Position numbers and translations under genes: made by a program. Below are positions 25,868 to 34,363 of a stretch of DNA of 64,000 nucleotides, piece by piece. Numbering within the stretch: position 1 is the stretch's first letter; each line of letters begins with the position of its first letter. Source of the DNA: PALSA-693 sp963834725 (lineage in GTDB: Bacteria; Actinomycetota; Acidimicrobiia; Acidimicrobiales; Palsa-688); contig CAWICN010000001.1 of NCBI GenBank assembly GCA_963834725.1, positions 3,844,001 through 3,908,000 of the forward strand. The letters are read 5' to 3'. The notes under the pieces are model-generated. The model did no database searches, was not told the origin of the DNA, and saw nothing but the letters and a program-made list of their open reading frames with translations.

Positions 25868-26314
25868 ATGCCGATTGAAGGTGAATACGAGCCGAGCCCG
25901 GCCAAATGGGTGCGCGAGCAGGTGGAGGAGTATGAGCGATCGGGCGGGCAGCAGGGAAACACGCTGCTCGACACCGGTCTCCCCGTCATCATCGTCACGG
26001 CCCGCGGCAGCAGGAGCGGAAAGGTCCGCAAGTTCGCGCTCATGCGCGTCGAGCACGACGGTGAGTACGCCCTGGTGGCCTCCAAAGGTGGCTCTCCGAC
26101 CAACCCGGTGTGGGTCTACAACCTCAAGGCGGACCCAACGGCGGTGGTCATCCAGGATGGCCCCGCCCCCTTCGACGCCGAGGTCCGCGAAGTGACTGGC
26201 AAGGAACGCTCAGACTGGTGGGAGCGCGCCGTGGCGGCGTATCCGCCGTATGCCGAATACCAAACGAGGACTGACCGGCAGATTCCGGTGTTCGTCGCTA
26301 CCAGGCGGGACTGA
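25868..26314 (+). CDS. Deazaflavin (F420)-dependent nitroreductase family protein, Ddn-like
   Basis: A 148-residue split-beta-barrel protein of the Ddn family: VREQVEEYERSGG, TLLDTGLPVIIVTARGSRSG, VRKFALMRVEHDGEYALVAS, GSPTNPVWVYNLKADPTAVV. Members use reduced F420, or related flavins, to reduce quinones and nitro-compounds at the membrane. It starts 9 bp after the ThDP enzyme gene, so the two are probably co-transcribed. F420 use is inferred from the family only. Confidence 0.9.
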   Translation: MPIEGEYEPSPAKWVREQVEEYERSGGQQGNTLLDTGLPVIIVTARGSRSGKVRKFALMRVEHDGEYALVASKGGSPTNPVWVYNLKADPTAVVIQDGPAPFDAEVREVTGKERSDWWERAVAAYPPYAEYQTRTDRQIPVFVATRRD

Positions 26315-26351
26315 CTCCGACCGTCGCCAGCGCCGGCGCCGCCGGCGGCCT

Positions 26352-26476
26352 GATTCTCTGTCGCGAATTCGGCCCAGGCGAGCGGCCGCCAGGCTTTTCT
26401 GCGGCGAATTGCACCCAGCTGAAGCGGGGCGCGCTGCAGAAAAGGCGATGGAGGGACACGATCGCGACAGAGAATC
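26352..26476. repeat. 125-bp element with 15-bp perfect terminal inverted repeats
   Basis: GATTCTCTGTCGCGA (26352-26366) is exactly repeated in inverted form as TCGCGACAGAGAATC (26462-26476). Inside, CTTTTCTGC (26394-26402) and GCAGAAAAG (26436-26444) form a second perfect 9-bp inverted repeat. No protein is encoded and no clear target-site duplication flanks it. It lies between convergent genes. It could be a MITE-like mobile remnant or a large structured bidirectional terminator. Confidence 0.75.
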
Positions 26477-26503
26477 TCGCGAGAGCGAGGGGCGCTGCCC
26501 CGC

Positions 26504-26920
26504 TTATGAGGCCGGGGTGAAGCGGAGCACCTTGGTCGAACCCGCCGGTTCGAAAACGGCCGTGACGGAGTCACCCACGTGGATCTGATCCGGATCGGCA
26601 TTGACGATGTTGGTCAGAACTCTCGGGCCCTCGTCGAGTTGCACGTACGCGATCACATACGGCGAGTGCTCGGCCCACGGGCCCTGCCCGCGCTGGTTGA
26701 CAGTGAAGCTGTACACCGTGCCCCGGCCGCTGGCGTTGACCCACTCGACCCCCATCGTGTGGCAGTCAGGACAGAACGTCCGCGGATACCAGATGAAGCT
26801 GCCACAGCTATTGCAACGGGGCAGGACCAGTCGGTCCTCGGCCGCCGCCTCCCAGAAGGGTGCGTCGTCATGGCTCGGCTCTGGAGCATTGGCGGGCAGG
26901 GGCTCACTCGGGCTGGTCAC
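26504..26920 (-). CDS. Zn-ribbon/OB-fold DUF35 protein, thiolase partner
   Basis: A 138-residue DUF35 protein: a rubredoxin-like zinc ribbon (LPRCNSCGSFIWYPRTFCPD, with C-x2-C twice) and an OB fold (GRGTVYSFTVNQRGQGPWAE, PYVIAYVQLDEGPRVLTNIV, VGDSVTAVFEP). DUF35 partners bind acyl-CoA and complete the active site of non-decarboxylating thiolases or Ltp2-type aldolases and hydratases. The GTG at 26920 overlaps the thiolase stop (GTGA) with GGGAGG upstream, so the pair is coupled. Confidence 0.92.
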   Translation of the reverse strand: MTSPSEPLPANAPEPSHDDAPFWEAAAEDRLVLPRCNSCGSFIWYPRTFCPDCHTMGVEWVNASGRGTVYSFTVNQRGQGPWAEHSPYVIAYVQLDEGPRVLTNIVNADPDQIHVGDSVTAVFEPAGSTKVLRFTPAS

Positions 26921-28086
26921 GCGTCCTCCCGTCCGAGAATGAGGGTGGCGCTTCCCATCCGGTTGGCGAGCGATCCGCCCGTGCCATGGGCGAGGCCGAT
27001 GGTGCAATCGGGGACCTGCACGGCCGGGTGGGCCTCCCCCCGGACCTGGCGCACCGTCTCGATGATCTTGGTGATCCCGCCCCGGTTGCCCGGATGGTTG
27101 TTGCACAGGCCGCCGCCATCGGTGTTGAAGGGCAGCTTGCCATCAGGCGCAACCAGTGCGCCGCCGGTGACGAACTCGCCACCTTTCCCTTTTTCACAGA
27201 AGCCCAGATCCTCGAGCGTCATGAGCACCGTGATCGTGAACGAGTCGTAAATGCACACGTAATCGATGTCGGCGGGCGTAACGCCCGCCTCCTCGAAGGC
27301 TTTCGGTCCGGACCACACCGCCCCGCTGTAGGTGAGGTCGATACGGCCGTTGTCGGCGTGCTTGGGGGCCTCGCCATGGCCCAGGATCTTGACCGTTCGC
27401 CGCGGCAGGTCCCGAGCCACATCCGGGTGTACCACCACTACCGCGCCACCTCCGTCGGTGATCACGCAGCAGTCCAGCCGGCGCAGGGGGGTGCTGATCA
27501 TCGGGGACTCGAGCACTTCATCGACGGTGACCGGTCGCTGCAGGAGGGCATGCGGGTTGTGCTGGGCGTGCAATGACGCCGCCACCTTGATCTCGGCCAA
27601 CTGCTCGTTGGTCGTGCCGAACTCGTGCATGTGCCGCTGCGCGGCCAGGGCGTAGCCCTCTACCGGGCGGAACATGCCCCACGACGACTCGAAATTGGAC
27701 TCCGGCGCACCGGCCCGGCGGGGGCCGCCACGCATCATGCGCTGGCTCCGGGTCTTGCCGCCCAGAGTCACCAGAGCGACCCGGCACTTACCGGCCGCGA
27801 TGGCTGCGGCGGCGTGACCGACGTGGCAGACGTAGGACGAGCCCCCCGTCTCGGTGCTGTCGATGTACGAGCAGTGCAACCCCATGTACTCGGCCATGGA
27901 CAGTGGCCCGAAGCCCGGAGCGTCGCCCGCACACAGATAAGCGTCGACGTCATCGAACCCCAGGCCGGCGTCAGCGAGCGCCCCGGCTGCGACCTCGGCG
28001 TGGATCTGGGGCACGCTGAGGTCTGGCAGTTCGCGACCGGGATGCTCGTACACCCCGGCGATGTGCGCCTTCCCCTTGATGGTCAT
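26917..28086 (-). CDS. Thiolase-like/lipid-transfer (SCP-x/Ltp2-type) acyl-CoA enzyme
   Basis: A 389-residue thiolase-fold protein: VPQIHAEVAAGALADAGLGF, DSTETGGSSYVCHVGHAAAA (Cys near 87 lies about where thiolases keep their nucleophile, not checked), LDCCVITDGGGAVVVVHPDV, YVCIYDSFTITVLMTLEDLG, and LCNNHPGNRGGI and AHGTGGSLANRMG near the end. With its coupled DUF35 partner it is likelier to be an Ltp2-like retro-aldolase or thiolase in sterol or lipid side-chain breakdown than a biosynthetic thiolase. The ATG at 28086 is preferred to 28122. Confidence 0.9.
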   Translation of the reverse strand: MTIKGKAHIAGVYEHPGRELPDLSVPQIHAEVAAGALADAGLGFDDVDAYLCAGDAPGFGPLSMAEYMGLHCSYIDSTETGGSSYVCHVGHAAAAIAAGKCRVALVTLGGKTRSQRMMRGGPRRAGAPESNFESSWGMFRPVEGYALAAQRHMHEFGTTNEQLAEIKVAASLHAQHNPHALLQRPVTVDEVLESPMISTPLRRLDCCVITDGGGAVVVVHPDVARDLPRRTVKILGHGEAPKHADNGRIDLTYSGAVWSGPKAFEEAGVTPADIDYVCIYDSFTITVLMTLEDLGFCEKGKGGEFVTGGALVAPDGKLPFNTDGGGLCNNHPGNRGGITKIIETVRQVRGEAHPAVQVPDCTIGLAHGTGGSLANRMGSATLILGREDA

Positions 28087-28220
28087 CCCCGGGAACTTAG
28101 CGGCTGCGTCCAACGCCGGCATCTTGGGCTCGGCTTCGTGATCTCGGCGGGGCTCGTGATCCTGCCTGGCCCGTGCCCGGCTTGTTGGGCCGAACCGGTT
28201 TGTCGATAGACTGATTTTCG

Positions 28221-29150
28221 ATGTTCCTGAACGAGTTCGCCGATACGCTCGACCCGCTGGACATGACTACGACCTCCGAGTTCGCCAGCCTTCGCGAGAG
28301 CGCCGTGGACCTGGGCATTCCTCACCGGCCCGACGCCAGATACCTCTCCCGGCACACGGTCATCCGGAGTCTCCGGTTCCATTTCCTCGAGTGGGGGCAG
28401 CCTGACGCGCCGCCCATCCTGCTCCTGCATGGTGGTAATCAATCCGCCCACTCCTGGGATCTGGTGAGTCTTCACCTCTCCGACCGCTACCACGTCTTCG
28501 CCCTGGACCAGCGGGGTCATGGCGATTCCGAGTGGACGCGTGATCAGGACTACACCATCCAGGCCAGGGCCGACGACGCCCTGGCCTTCATCAGCCAGCA
28601 GGGGCTCGGCACTCCCATCGTCTTCGGTCACTCCATGGGTGGCATGGTGACCATGCAGATGGCCCGGTCTGCTCCTGGAATGGCTCGAGGGGTGGTGCTC
28701 GTCGACGTGGGGCCGGAGCTCAGCCCCAAGGGAAGGGAGATCATCCACAACTTCGTCGTCCGCAACGTGGAGTTCGACGACCTCGACGAGTTCCTTGACA
28801 ATGTCGTGAAATACGATCGCTTCCGCTCGCGCGAGCACATTGCCCGGACGATCAAATACAACATGCTCCGCCGGGTGGACGGCAAGTACATCAGCAAGGT
28901 CGATCACCGCCGGCTCCCGGAAGCCTCCGAGGCGCCGAGGGCGGAGTTCGATCCCGCGTGCATGTCCTTCCCCGTCCTCTTGATCCGCGGGGCGGAGTCC
29001 GACGTGCTCGAGGCCGATGCTGCCGAACGCTTCGTTGCCACTCTGCCCGATGGTCGACTGGAGACGGTCCCGGCCGTCGGCCACAACGTGCATGGCGGAA
29101 ATACGTCGGGCTTCCTCGAGGCGATCAACCCCTTTCTCGCCGGCCTGTGA
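28221..29150 (+). CDS. Alpha/beta-hydrolase
   Basis: A hydrolase of up to 309 residues: oxyanion region ILLLHGGNQSAHSWD, DQRGHGDSEWTRD, nucleophile elbow VFGHSMGGMVTMQMA, acid near VLLIRGAESDVLEADA, and catalytic His in VPAVGHNVHGGNTS. The family cleaves esters, epoxides or C-C bonds; the substrate is not evident. An ATG at 28263 is an alternative start. It is divergent from the thiolase gene and ends one base into the next gene. Confidence 0.9.
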   Translation: MFLNEFADTLDPLDMTTTSEFASLRESAVDLGIPHRPDARYLSRHTVIRSLRFHFLEWGQPDAPPILLLHGGNQSAHSWDLVSLHLSDRYHVFALDQRGHGDSEWTRDQDYTIQARADDALAFISQQGLGTPIVFGHSMGGMVTMQMARSAPGMARGVVLVDVGPELSPKGREIIHNFVVRNVEFDDLDEFLDNVVKYDRFRSREHIARTIKYNMLRRVDGKYISKVDHRRLPEASEAPRAEFDPACMSFPVLLIRGAESDVLEADAAERFVATLPDGRLETVPAVGHNVHGGNTSGFLEAINPFLAGL

Positions 29151-29875
29151 TGGACCGCGGTGGACCGACCGGGCGGCCCCCGGTTCGCATGCTGCACACC
29201 TCGGATATCCACATCGCGGGGGACGCCGCGTCGATGGAAGGTCTCCGGGCCGTGGTGGGGAAAGCGAACGACCTCGATGTCGACATCGTGCTCGTCGCCG
29301 GCGATCTCTTCGACCATGCAAGGGTCGGCGACGAAGCGGTGGCCCTCACCGTCTCGGAGCTCAGGCGGTTCCGGAGCCCGGTGGTCATTATCCCCGGCAA
29401 TCATGATTGCGTCGACGAGCGATCGATTTATCGCCGGGTGGATCTGACGAGGGCAGGCAGTCACGTCTTCTTTGCCGGCGATCCGGCCGGGGAGGAGTTG
29501 CTGTTCGAGGAACTGTCGCTCGTGGTGTGGGCACGCGGCATCGAGTCGCACGATCCTCGCAATCGGCCGCTGGCCGGGTACTCGCCCGCCGATCCCCGGT
29601 ACTGGCGGGTCGTACTGACGCACGGTCACTACGTTCCCGACGGGGACAATTCCGGCCGCTCCTCGCCGATCAACCAGCAGGAGATCGGTCAGCTGGAGTG
29701 CGACTATCTGGCCCTCGGCCACTGGCACCGTTTTACCGATGTGAGCGAGGGGAAGGTCAACGCCTTCTACTCCGGCTCGCCGAGCGACTTCGGGCTCACG
29801 GACGCGACCGTCAACCTGGTGACCCTGTCCGTCGATCGCGGCGTTACCGTCGAGCGAGAAGCGATCGACACCTGA
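29150..29875 (+). CDS. Calcineurin-like metallophosphoesterase (SbcD-like)
   Basis: A 241-residue phosphoesterase with all metal-ligand motifs: LHTSDIHIAGD, VAGDLFDHARV, IPGNHDCVD, VVLTHGHYV and LALGHWHRF. It resembles the nuclease domain of SbcD/Mre11 but is short and has no SbcC neighbour, so a DNA-repair role is only possible. Its ATG overlaps the hydrolase stop (TGATG), showing co-translation. Confidence 0.9.
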   Translation: MDRGGPTGRPPVRMLHTSDIHIAGDAASMEGLRAVVGKANDLDVDIVLVAGDLFDHARVGDEAVALTVSELRRFRSPVVIIPGNHDCVDERSIYRRVDLTRAGSHVFFAGDPAGEELLFEELSLVVWARGIESHDPRNRPLAGYSPADPRYWRVVLTHGHYVPDGDNSGRSSPINQQEIGQLECDYLALGHWHRFTDVSEGKVNAFYSGSPSDFGLTDATVNLVTLSVDRGVTVEREAIDT

Positions 29876-29904
29876 TCCCCCTTGCGCCCCGCGGCAAGGA
29901 GGTC

Positions 29905-30912
29905 TCAAAAATCGAGGATCTCGCCGACCCGGCCCATGACAATGGCCGGGTTGTCGTTGGGGTTGATCCAACGAAGGACTTGGTCGAGATCGGGCAGCGG
30001 GATGCTCACGCATCCGTTGGTCGCCGATCCGGTTGCCGCGTGAAGGAAGATCGCCGAGCCGGCATAGGGGATGATGAGGTCGACCGCAAAGCTCGGGTAG
30101 GGCCCGGTTTCTGTCCAGAGCGCTTCGCTGTTGCCGCCGAAAGGCGGTGTCGTGCCGCAGGGCACGTGCTGAAAGGTGTTGTAGAAGGGGGAGGTCGAGG
30201 CCTCGTCCCACCAGTCGCCGCACACCAGCTGGTGGTACGGCTCCTGGACTCCGGGATCCGGTGCGTTGCCATAGATGACAGGCCCGATCCCGTAGATCCC
30301 CGTCGGCGTGGTCCCGTCGCCTTCGCGGTGATGGTCGGAGAAGCCGTTGTAGCCGATCGACCCGGCCCAGGGCCCGCCAGCCGCCACCCAACAGGGGCCT
30401 GATCGCTGCCACGCCTGCACCGTTGCCGTGGTGCCGCTATAGCCCGGCGCCACGACCGTGATCAGCTCCCGGGCCGTACCAGTCGACGCCAGGCTGGCCG
30501 CCAGGCTGGCCGGACAGGCGGAGGCAGGTGTCCGGACTGCCGGGGCCGGTCTGGTCGTCGACGGGGCCGTGCGGGTCGTGGACTCTGATGGCGGCGCGGC
30601 TGCCGCCGCCGGGGGTCGGGTCGTCAGCGGGGGTGGGGTGGTCGGCGGAGCTCGGGTGGTCAGCGGGGTTCGGGCGCCCGCCGGACGTCGGGTGGCCGCC
30701 GCACGTCGGGTGGCCGCCGGACGTCGGGTCGTCACCGGGATGCCCGCCGCCACTGGCGACGATCCTGTGGTCGCAGGTGGGGGAGCGGACGTTCCCCGGG
30801 TGCTCGCCCGGGATGTGGCCCCGGCGCAGCCCGCGGCCAGCACCAGCAACGCCTGCAACAGGACGGTGGCGGTCAGGGCTCGCCTGGTGCCCGTTCTACT
30901 GTGTTCGGTCAT
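29905..30912 (-). CDS. L,D-transpeptidase lipoprotein (YkuD domain)
   Basis: A 335-residue secreted lipoprotein. The signal peptide ends in the lipobox LVLAAGCAG (Cys29). A Thr/Pro/Ala/Arg-rich linker of about 100 residues with repeats follows, then the catalytic domain: GSIGYNGFSDHHREGDGTTP, GIYGIGPVIYG, and the active site FLHAATGSATNGCVSIPLPD with His and Cys nucleophile. It forms 3-3 cross-links in peptidoglycan or attaches proteins. Its start overlaps that of the divergent M15 peptidase gene. Confidence 0.92.
   Translation of the reverse strand: MTEHSRTGTRRALTATVLLQALLVLAAGCAGATSRASTRGTSAPPPATTGSSPVAAGIPVTTRRPAATRRAAATRRPAGARTPLTTRAPPTTPPPLTTRPPAAAAAPPSESTTRTAPSTTRPAPAVRTPASACPASLAASLASTGTARELITVVAPGYSGTTATVQAWQRSGPCWVAAGGPWAGSIGYNGFSDHHREGDGTTPTGIYGIGPVIYGNAPDPGVQEPYHQLVCGDWWDEASTSPFYNTFQHVPCGTTPPFGGNSEALWTETGPYPSFAVDLIIPYAGSAIFLHAATGSATNGCVSIPLPDLDQVLRWINPNDNPAIVMGRVGEILDF
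30683..30736. repeat. 18-bp in-frame repeat in the transpeptidase linker
   Basis: Three 18-bp units based on GGACGTCGGGTGGCCGCC encode the ATRRPA-type repeats of the extracellular linker on the minus strand. Frame is preserved. Confidence 0.85.
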
Positions 30913-31858
30913 CTCCCTCAGGTCGGTCCATCAGGGTGGGTCCACCTGCCCCCGTTGGCACGCACGCTACTTGCTGCTCGCGGCGGCCCTCACCGCGGCG
31001 ATGCCGCTGGCTGCGTGCGCGGCCGGCCGGGCGGCCTCCTCGATCCAACCGGCGACGACGCCAGCGCAGCCGACCGCCGCCCCGACCCTGGCCACGAGGT
31101 CCGCCACCACGATGCCGACCGCGACGGTGCCGCGTGCCCCGACGACCGGGCCGAATGCCCCGACGACCGGGCCGAATGCCCCGACGACCGGGCCGAATGC
31201 CCCGACAACCGTGCCGAATGCCCCGACAACCGTGCCGCCCGCCCCGACGACGCGGCCGGCTCCCACGCCCGCCACGGCGGTCGCGCCGCCCTCCTTCGGC
31301 GCGTCCGTGTCGGCCGTTCCTGCCGCTGACCTGGCCCACACCTGGCGGCCAGGTTGTCCGGTGAGCCCGGGTCAGCTACGCCTCCTTCGCTTGAGCTACT
31401 GGGGGTTCGACGGACGACCCCACCCCGGCAGCATCGTGGTCAATGCAGTCGTGGTGGACGGCGTGATCACTGTCTTTCGTACGCTCTATCAGGAGCACTT
31501 CCCGATCATGAAGATGGTTCCCGTGGCTGCGTACGACGGCAACGACAACCTCGCCGCCGCCGGCGACGACACCTCCGGATTCAACTGCCGCTATGCCGTT
31601 GCCCCCGGACCGCCCGAGTGGTCGGTCCACGCCTACGGCAAGGCCATCGATGTCAACGACGTGCAAAACCCCTATCTGGATGGCACCACCGTCATTCCGC
31701 CGGCCGGTGCGGCCTACCTCAACAGAAGCAACGCCCGCCCCGGTATGGCCCTCCCTGGAGGCGAGTTGGTTGACGCCTTCGCGTCGGTCGGTTGGCTGTG
31801 GGGAGGGCGCTGGTCCGGATCTCCCGATTACCAGCACTTCTCGCTCACCGGGGGCTGA
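30887..31858 (+). CDS. M15-family D-alanyl-D-alanine carboxypeptidase-like lipoprotein
   Basis: A secreted zinc peptidase of about 323 residues that would trim peptidoglycan stems. Signal helix YLLLAAALTAAMPLAAC ends in a lipobox; a Pro/Thr repeat linker follows. The M15 zinc motifs are WSVHAYGKAIDVND and, at the end, DYQHFSLTGG. The start is uncertain: GTG 30887 is the only ATG/GTG upstream of the lipobox and overlaps the divergent L,D-transpeptidase start by 26 bp; TTG 30971 is an alternative. Both proteins act on the wall and share the linker style. Confidence 0.85.
   Translation: MPVLLCSVISLRSVHQGGSTCPRWHARYLLLAAALTAAMPLAACAAGRAASSIQPATTPAQPTAAPTLATRSATTMPTATVPRAPTTGPNAPTTGPNAPTTGPNAPTTVPNAPTTVPPAPTTRPAPTPATAVAPPSFGASVSAVPAADLAHTWRPGCPVSPGQLRLLRLSYWGFDGRPHPGSIVVNAVVVDGVITVFRTLYQEHFPIMKMVPVAAYDGNDNLAAAGDDTSGFNCRYAVAPGPPEWSVHAYGKAIDVNDVQNPYLDGTTVIPPAGAAYLNRSNARPGMALPGGELVDAFASVGWLWGGRWSGSPDYQHFSLTGG
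31136..31261. repeat. 21-bp in-frame tandem repeat, six units
   Basis: Six 21-bp units, consensus GCCCCGACGACCGGGCCGAA plus one base, encode APTTGPN repeats between lipobox and M15 domain. Three units are identical and the later ones diverge (ACAACCGTG). A likely wall-spanning spacer. Confidence 0.93.
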
Positions 31859-31952
31859 CCGCTAACGGGCAGCGAACTCGTCCGGGCCGGCCCGGCTGGC
31901 GAAGTACCGGTGCGCCTATGGTGATGGCAACCGCTCGAGTAAGGGGGGCGCC

Positions 31953-33041
31953 ATGAAGGCAGCCGTGTTGTTCGAGAGCCCCGGCAAGCTGGCGATCGAG
32001 GATCTGCGGATCGATCGGCCGGGACCACGAGAGGTCTTGGTCCGGGTCGGAGCGACCGGCCTGTGCCACAGCGATCTGCACTACCTGCAACGGCCTTATC
32101 CACTTGAGGGTCCGACCGTTCTCGGCCACGAGGGCGCGGGGGTGGTGGAGGCCGTCGGTTCCGACGTCACTTATGTCCAACCCGGGGACCACGTCATCAG
32201 CTTTCCGACCGGTTTCTGCGGGCAGTGCGAGTGGTGCCTGACCGGACGCCCGACCTTGTGCGGCCAAACCGGCCTGCGCCGATCCCGCGAGCATCCGCCG
32301 CGGTTGCGACTGGCCGGCGGCGAGCCGTGCGTGCAGTTCGTCGGGTTGGCGACCTTTGCCGAGGAGATGCTCGTCCACGAGAACGCCCTGGTGAAAATCG
32401 ACCCCGAGATACCGCTCGACCGGGCTGCCATCGTCGGTTGTGCGGTGCCGACGGGAGTGGGGGCGGTGACGCGCACCGCCAAGGTGCCGCCCGGGGCCAA
32501 CGTCGCCGTGGTCGGCTGTGGCGGCGTCGGATTGAATGTCATCCAGGGCGCCGTTATCGCGGGCGCCAACCGGATCGTGGCTATCGATATCAACGACGGA
32601 AAGCTCGCGCTCGCCCGCAAGTTCGGAGCTACCGACGTGATCAACAATGCCAACGGCGACGCCGTGGAGCAGGTTTCGGATCGGCTCGGCGGCAGCGGAG
32701 GCGTAGACTACTCCTTCGAGGCCATCGGCTCGAAAGCCACCTACGAGTTGGCGTTCGCGCTCTTGCGTACCGGGGGTACCGCCACCCTGATCGGCGTCCC
32801 GCCGGCCGGAAATATCGAGCTCCCGGCAGGTGCGTTCCTGCGGGAACGCCGGGTGCAGGGCAGCCTGATGGGGTCGGTTCGCTTCCGTCAGGATCTGCCG
32901 TACTTCCTCGACCTGTACCGGGATGGTCGGCTCGAGCTCGACGAGCTCGTCTCCAACCGCATCGCGCTTGACCAGATCAACGAAGGCTATGACGCCATCA
33001 CCGACGGTTCGGTGGCCAGGTCGGTCGTGGTGTTCAACTGA
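31953..33041 (+). CDS. Zinc-dependent alcohol dehydrogenase (paralogue)
   Basis: A 362-residue medium-chain dehydrogenase: GLCHSDLHYLQ and GHEGAGVVEAVGS (catalytic zinc), FCGQCEWCLTGRPTLC (structural zinc), VVGCGGVGLNVIQGAVIAGA with AIDINDGK (NAD type), and the C-terminal RFRQDLPYFLDLYRDGRLEL and VARSVVVFN. Nearly the same architecture as the gene at 12309-13406. GGGGGG precedes the ATG at 31953. Confidence 0.93.
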   Translation: MKAAVLFESPGKLAIEDLRIDRPGPREVLVRVGATGLCHSDLHYLQRPYPLEGPTVLGHEGAGVVEAVGSDVTYVQPGDHVISFPTGFCGQCEWCLTGRPTLCGQTGLRRSREHPPRLRLAGGEPCVQFVGLATFAEEMLVHENALVKIDPEIPLDRAAIVGCAVPTGVGAVTRTAKVPPGANVAVVGCGGVGLNVIQGAVIAGANRIVAIDINDGKLALARKFGATDVINNANGDAVEQVSDRLGGSGGVDYSFEAIGSKATYELAFALLRTGGTATLIGVPPAGNIELPAGAFLRERRVQGSLMGSVRFRQDLPYFLDLYRDGRLELDELVSNRIALDQINEGYDAITDGSVARSVVVFN

Positions 33042-33212
33042 AAGTCGACATCCCGAGCGGCACGACCGCTCACCGGGGACATTTGAGTCCGATCATCGGG
33101 AACGCCGGGTCGGACTGGATGAGCATGAGGTGCAGCGGGCGTCGCTGATCCGCAGAACGTAATCGCCGGCCAAGCCCCCGGGGCGGCCAAGAGTCCCGGG
33201 CGGCCGGGTCGG

Positions 33213-34358
33213 TCAGTCGTTTGGCCTGATCAAATATTTCAAGCCGGTGGCCTGCCGGCCGTAGACGGCGATGGCGTCCACGGCCAGGGCACCGGCCAAT
33301 GACACCTCCCCGGCGTAGCTGCTGGCGAAGGTGGTCTTCAGCCCGGCGACGACCTGGCGGCGCAGCCGCTCGACGCCTTCCGCGCCGATCCGCTGAAGGA
33401 ATGGCGTGAGGAGCCACCCGCCAATGCCCCAGGCCATGCCGAAGCTCCGGGTGAGTTCAGTAGGCCCTCGGTCGAGGCCCCCGTAGATGTAGACCTGCTT
33501 GTGGATCGACGACCCGTACCGGCTGTAGCTTCCTCCCTCGGTGGCCGCCGCCTCCATGGCAGTCAGGATCTGGCCGGCGAGCTTGCCGCCGCCGACGGCG
33601 TCGAACGCCAGGGTGGCGGATGTCGCTTTCAGCGCGCCGATCAGTTCGGTCATGAACGCCGGTGACGTCGAGTCGCACACGAACTCGGCTCCAGCCGATC
33701 TCAGAAGCTCTTCCTGCTCGGGCTTGCGGACGATGTTGACGAGCGGGATCCGCTCGGCCCGGCACAGACGGTTGAGCATCTGGCCCAGGTTGGAGGCGGC
33801 GGCCGTGTGCACGAGCGCGGTGTGATGTTCGAGGCGCATGGTCTCGACCATGCCAAGGACCGTCATGGGGTTCACGAACGGGGATGCGCCCTCCGCGGCG
33901 GTGGTCCCTTCCGGTAACTCGAGGCAGACCGACGCGTCGACGCATCGATACTGGGCATACATGCCGCCGCCGGCGGCGGCTGCGACGGTCTTGCCGAGGA
34001 GGCCCTGGGCGGCGGCGGAGGTGCCGGCGGCCACCACCGTGCCGGCCCCCTCGTTGCCGACTGGCATCGGCATGCCGACCCGGACGGCCGCGACCCGCAT
34101 GGCCGGGGCGCTCAGGGGGACCGAAACCACCGGCCGGTCGGGGGTACCGCCGGCGACCGCCCCGGATACGTCGGCCCCGGCAAAGAGCAGCCCGAGGTCG
34201 GACGGATTGATGGGTGTGGCCTCGACCCTGATAAGCACCTCGTTCGGCCCGGGCTCTGGTACCTCGATCAGGTCGAGGTACACCTCCACGGTCTGGTCGT
34301 CCTTGACCAGCGAGCGCAGCTGCAGTGCCTCTTTGGGTAGCTCTGTCGACCTGGACAT
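33213..34358 (-). CDS. Zinc-type dehydrogenase / quinone-oxidoreductase-like protein
   Basis: A 381-residue member of the MDR superfamily, quinone-reductase branch: VPEPGPNEVLIRVEATPINP, VGNEGAGTVVAAGTSA, ALVHTAAASNLGQMLNRLCR (cofactor-binding region), PLVNIVRKPEQEELLRSAGA and LAFDAVGGGKLAGQIL. Zinc-binding Cys clusters are absent. It starts 5 bp after the serine hydrolase gene on the same strand, so the two form an operon. Confidence 0.88.
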   Translation of the reverse strand: MSRSTELPKEALQLRSLVKDDQTVEVYLDLIEVPEPGPNEVLIRVEATPINPSDLGLLFAGADVSGAVAGGTPDRPVVSVPLSAPAMRVAAVRVGMPMPVGNEGAGTVVAAGTSAAAQGLLGKTVAAAAGGGMYAQYRCVDASVCLELPEGTTAAEGASPFVNPMTVLGMVETMRLEHHTALVHTAAASNLGQMLNRLCRAERIPLVNIVRKPEQEELLRSAGAEFVCDSTSPAFMTELIGALKATSATLAFDAVGGGKLAGQILTAMEAAATEGGSYSRYGSSIHKQVYIYGGLDRGPTELTRSFGMAWGIGGWLLTPFLQRIGAEGVERLRRQVVAGLKTTFASSYAGEVSLAGALAVDAIAVYGRQATGLKYLIRPND

Positions 34359-34363
34359 GTGCT

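Noticed and set aside
30458..30886. N-terminal extension of the M15 peptidase frame
   Set aside because: It is antisense to the L,D-transpeptidase linker, is Val/Gly-rich and would bury the lipoprotein signal.
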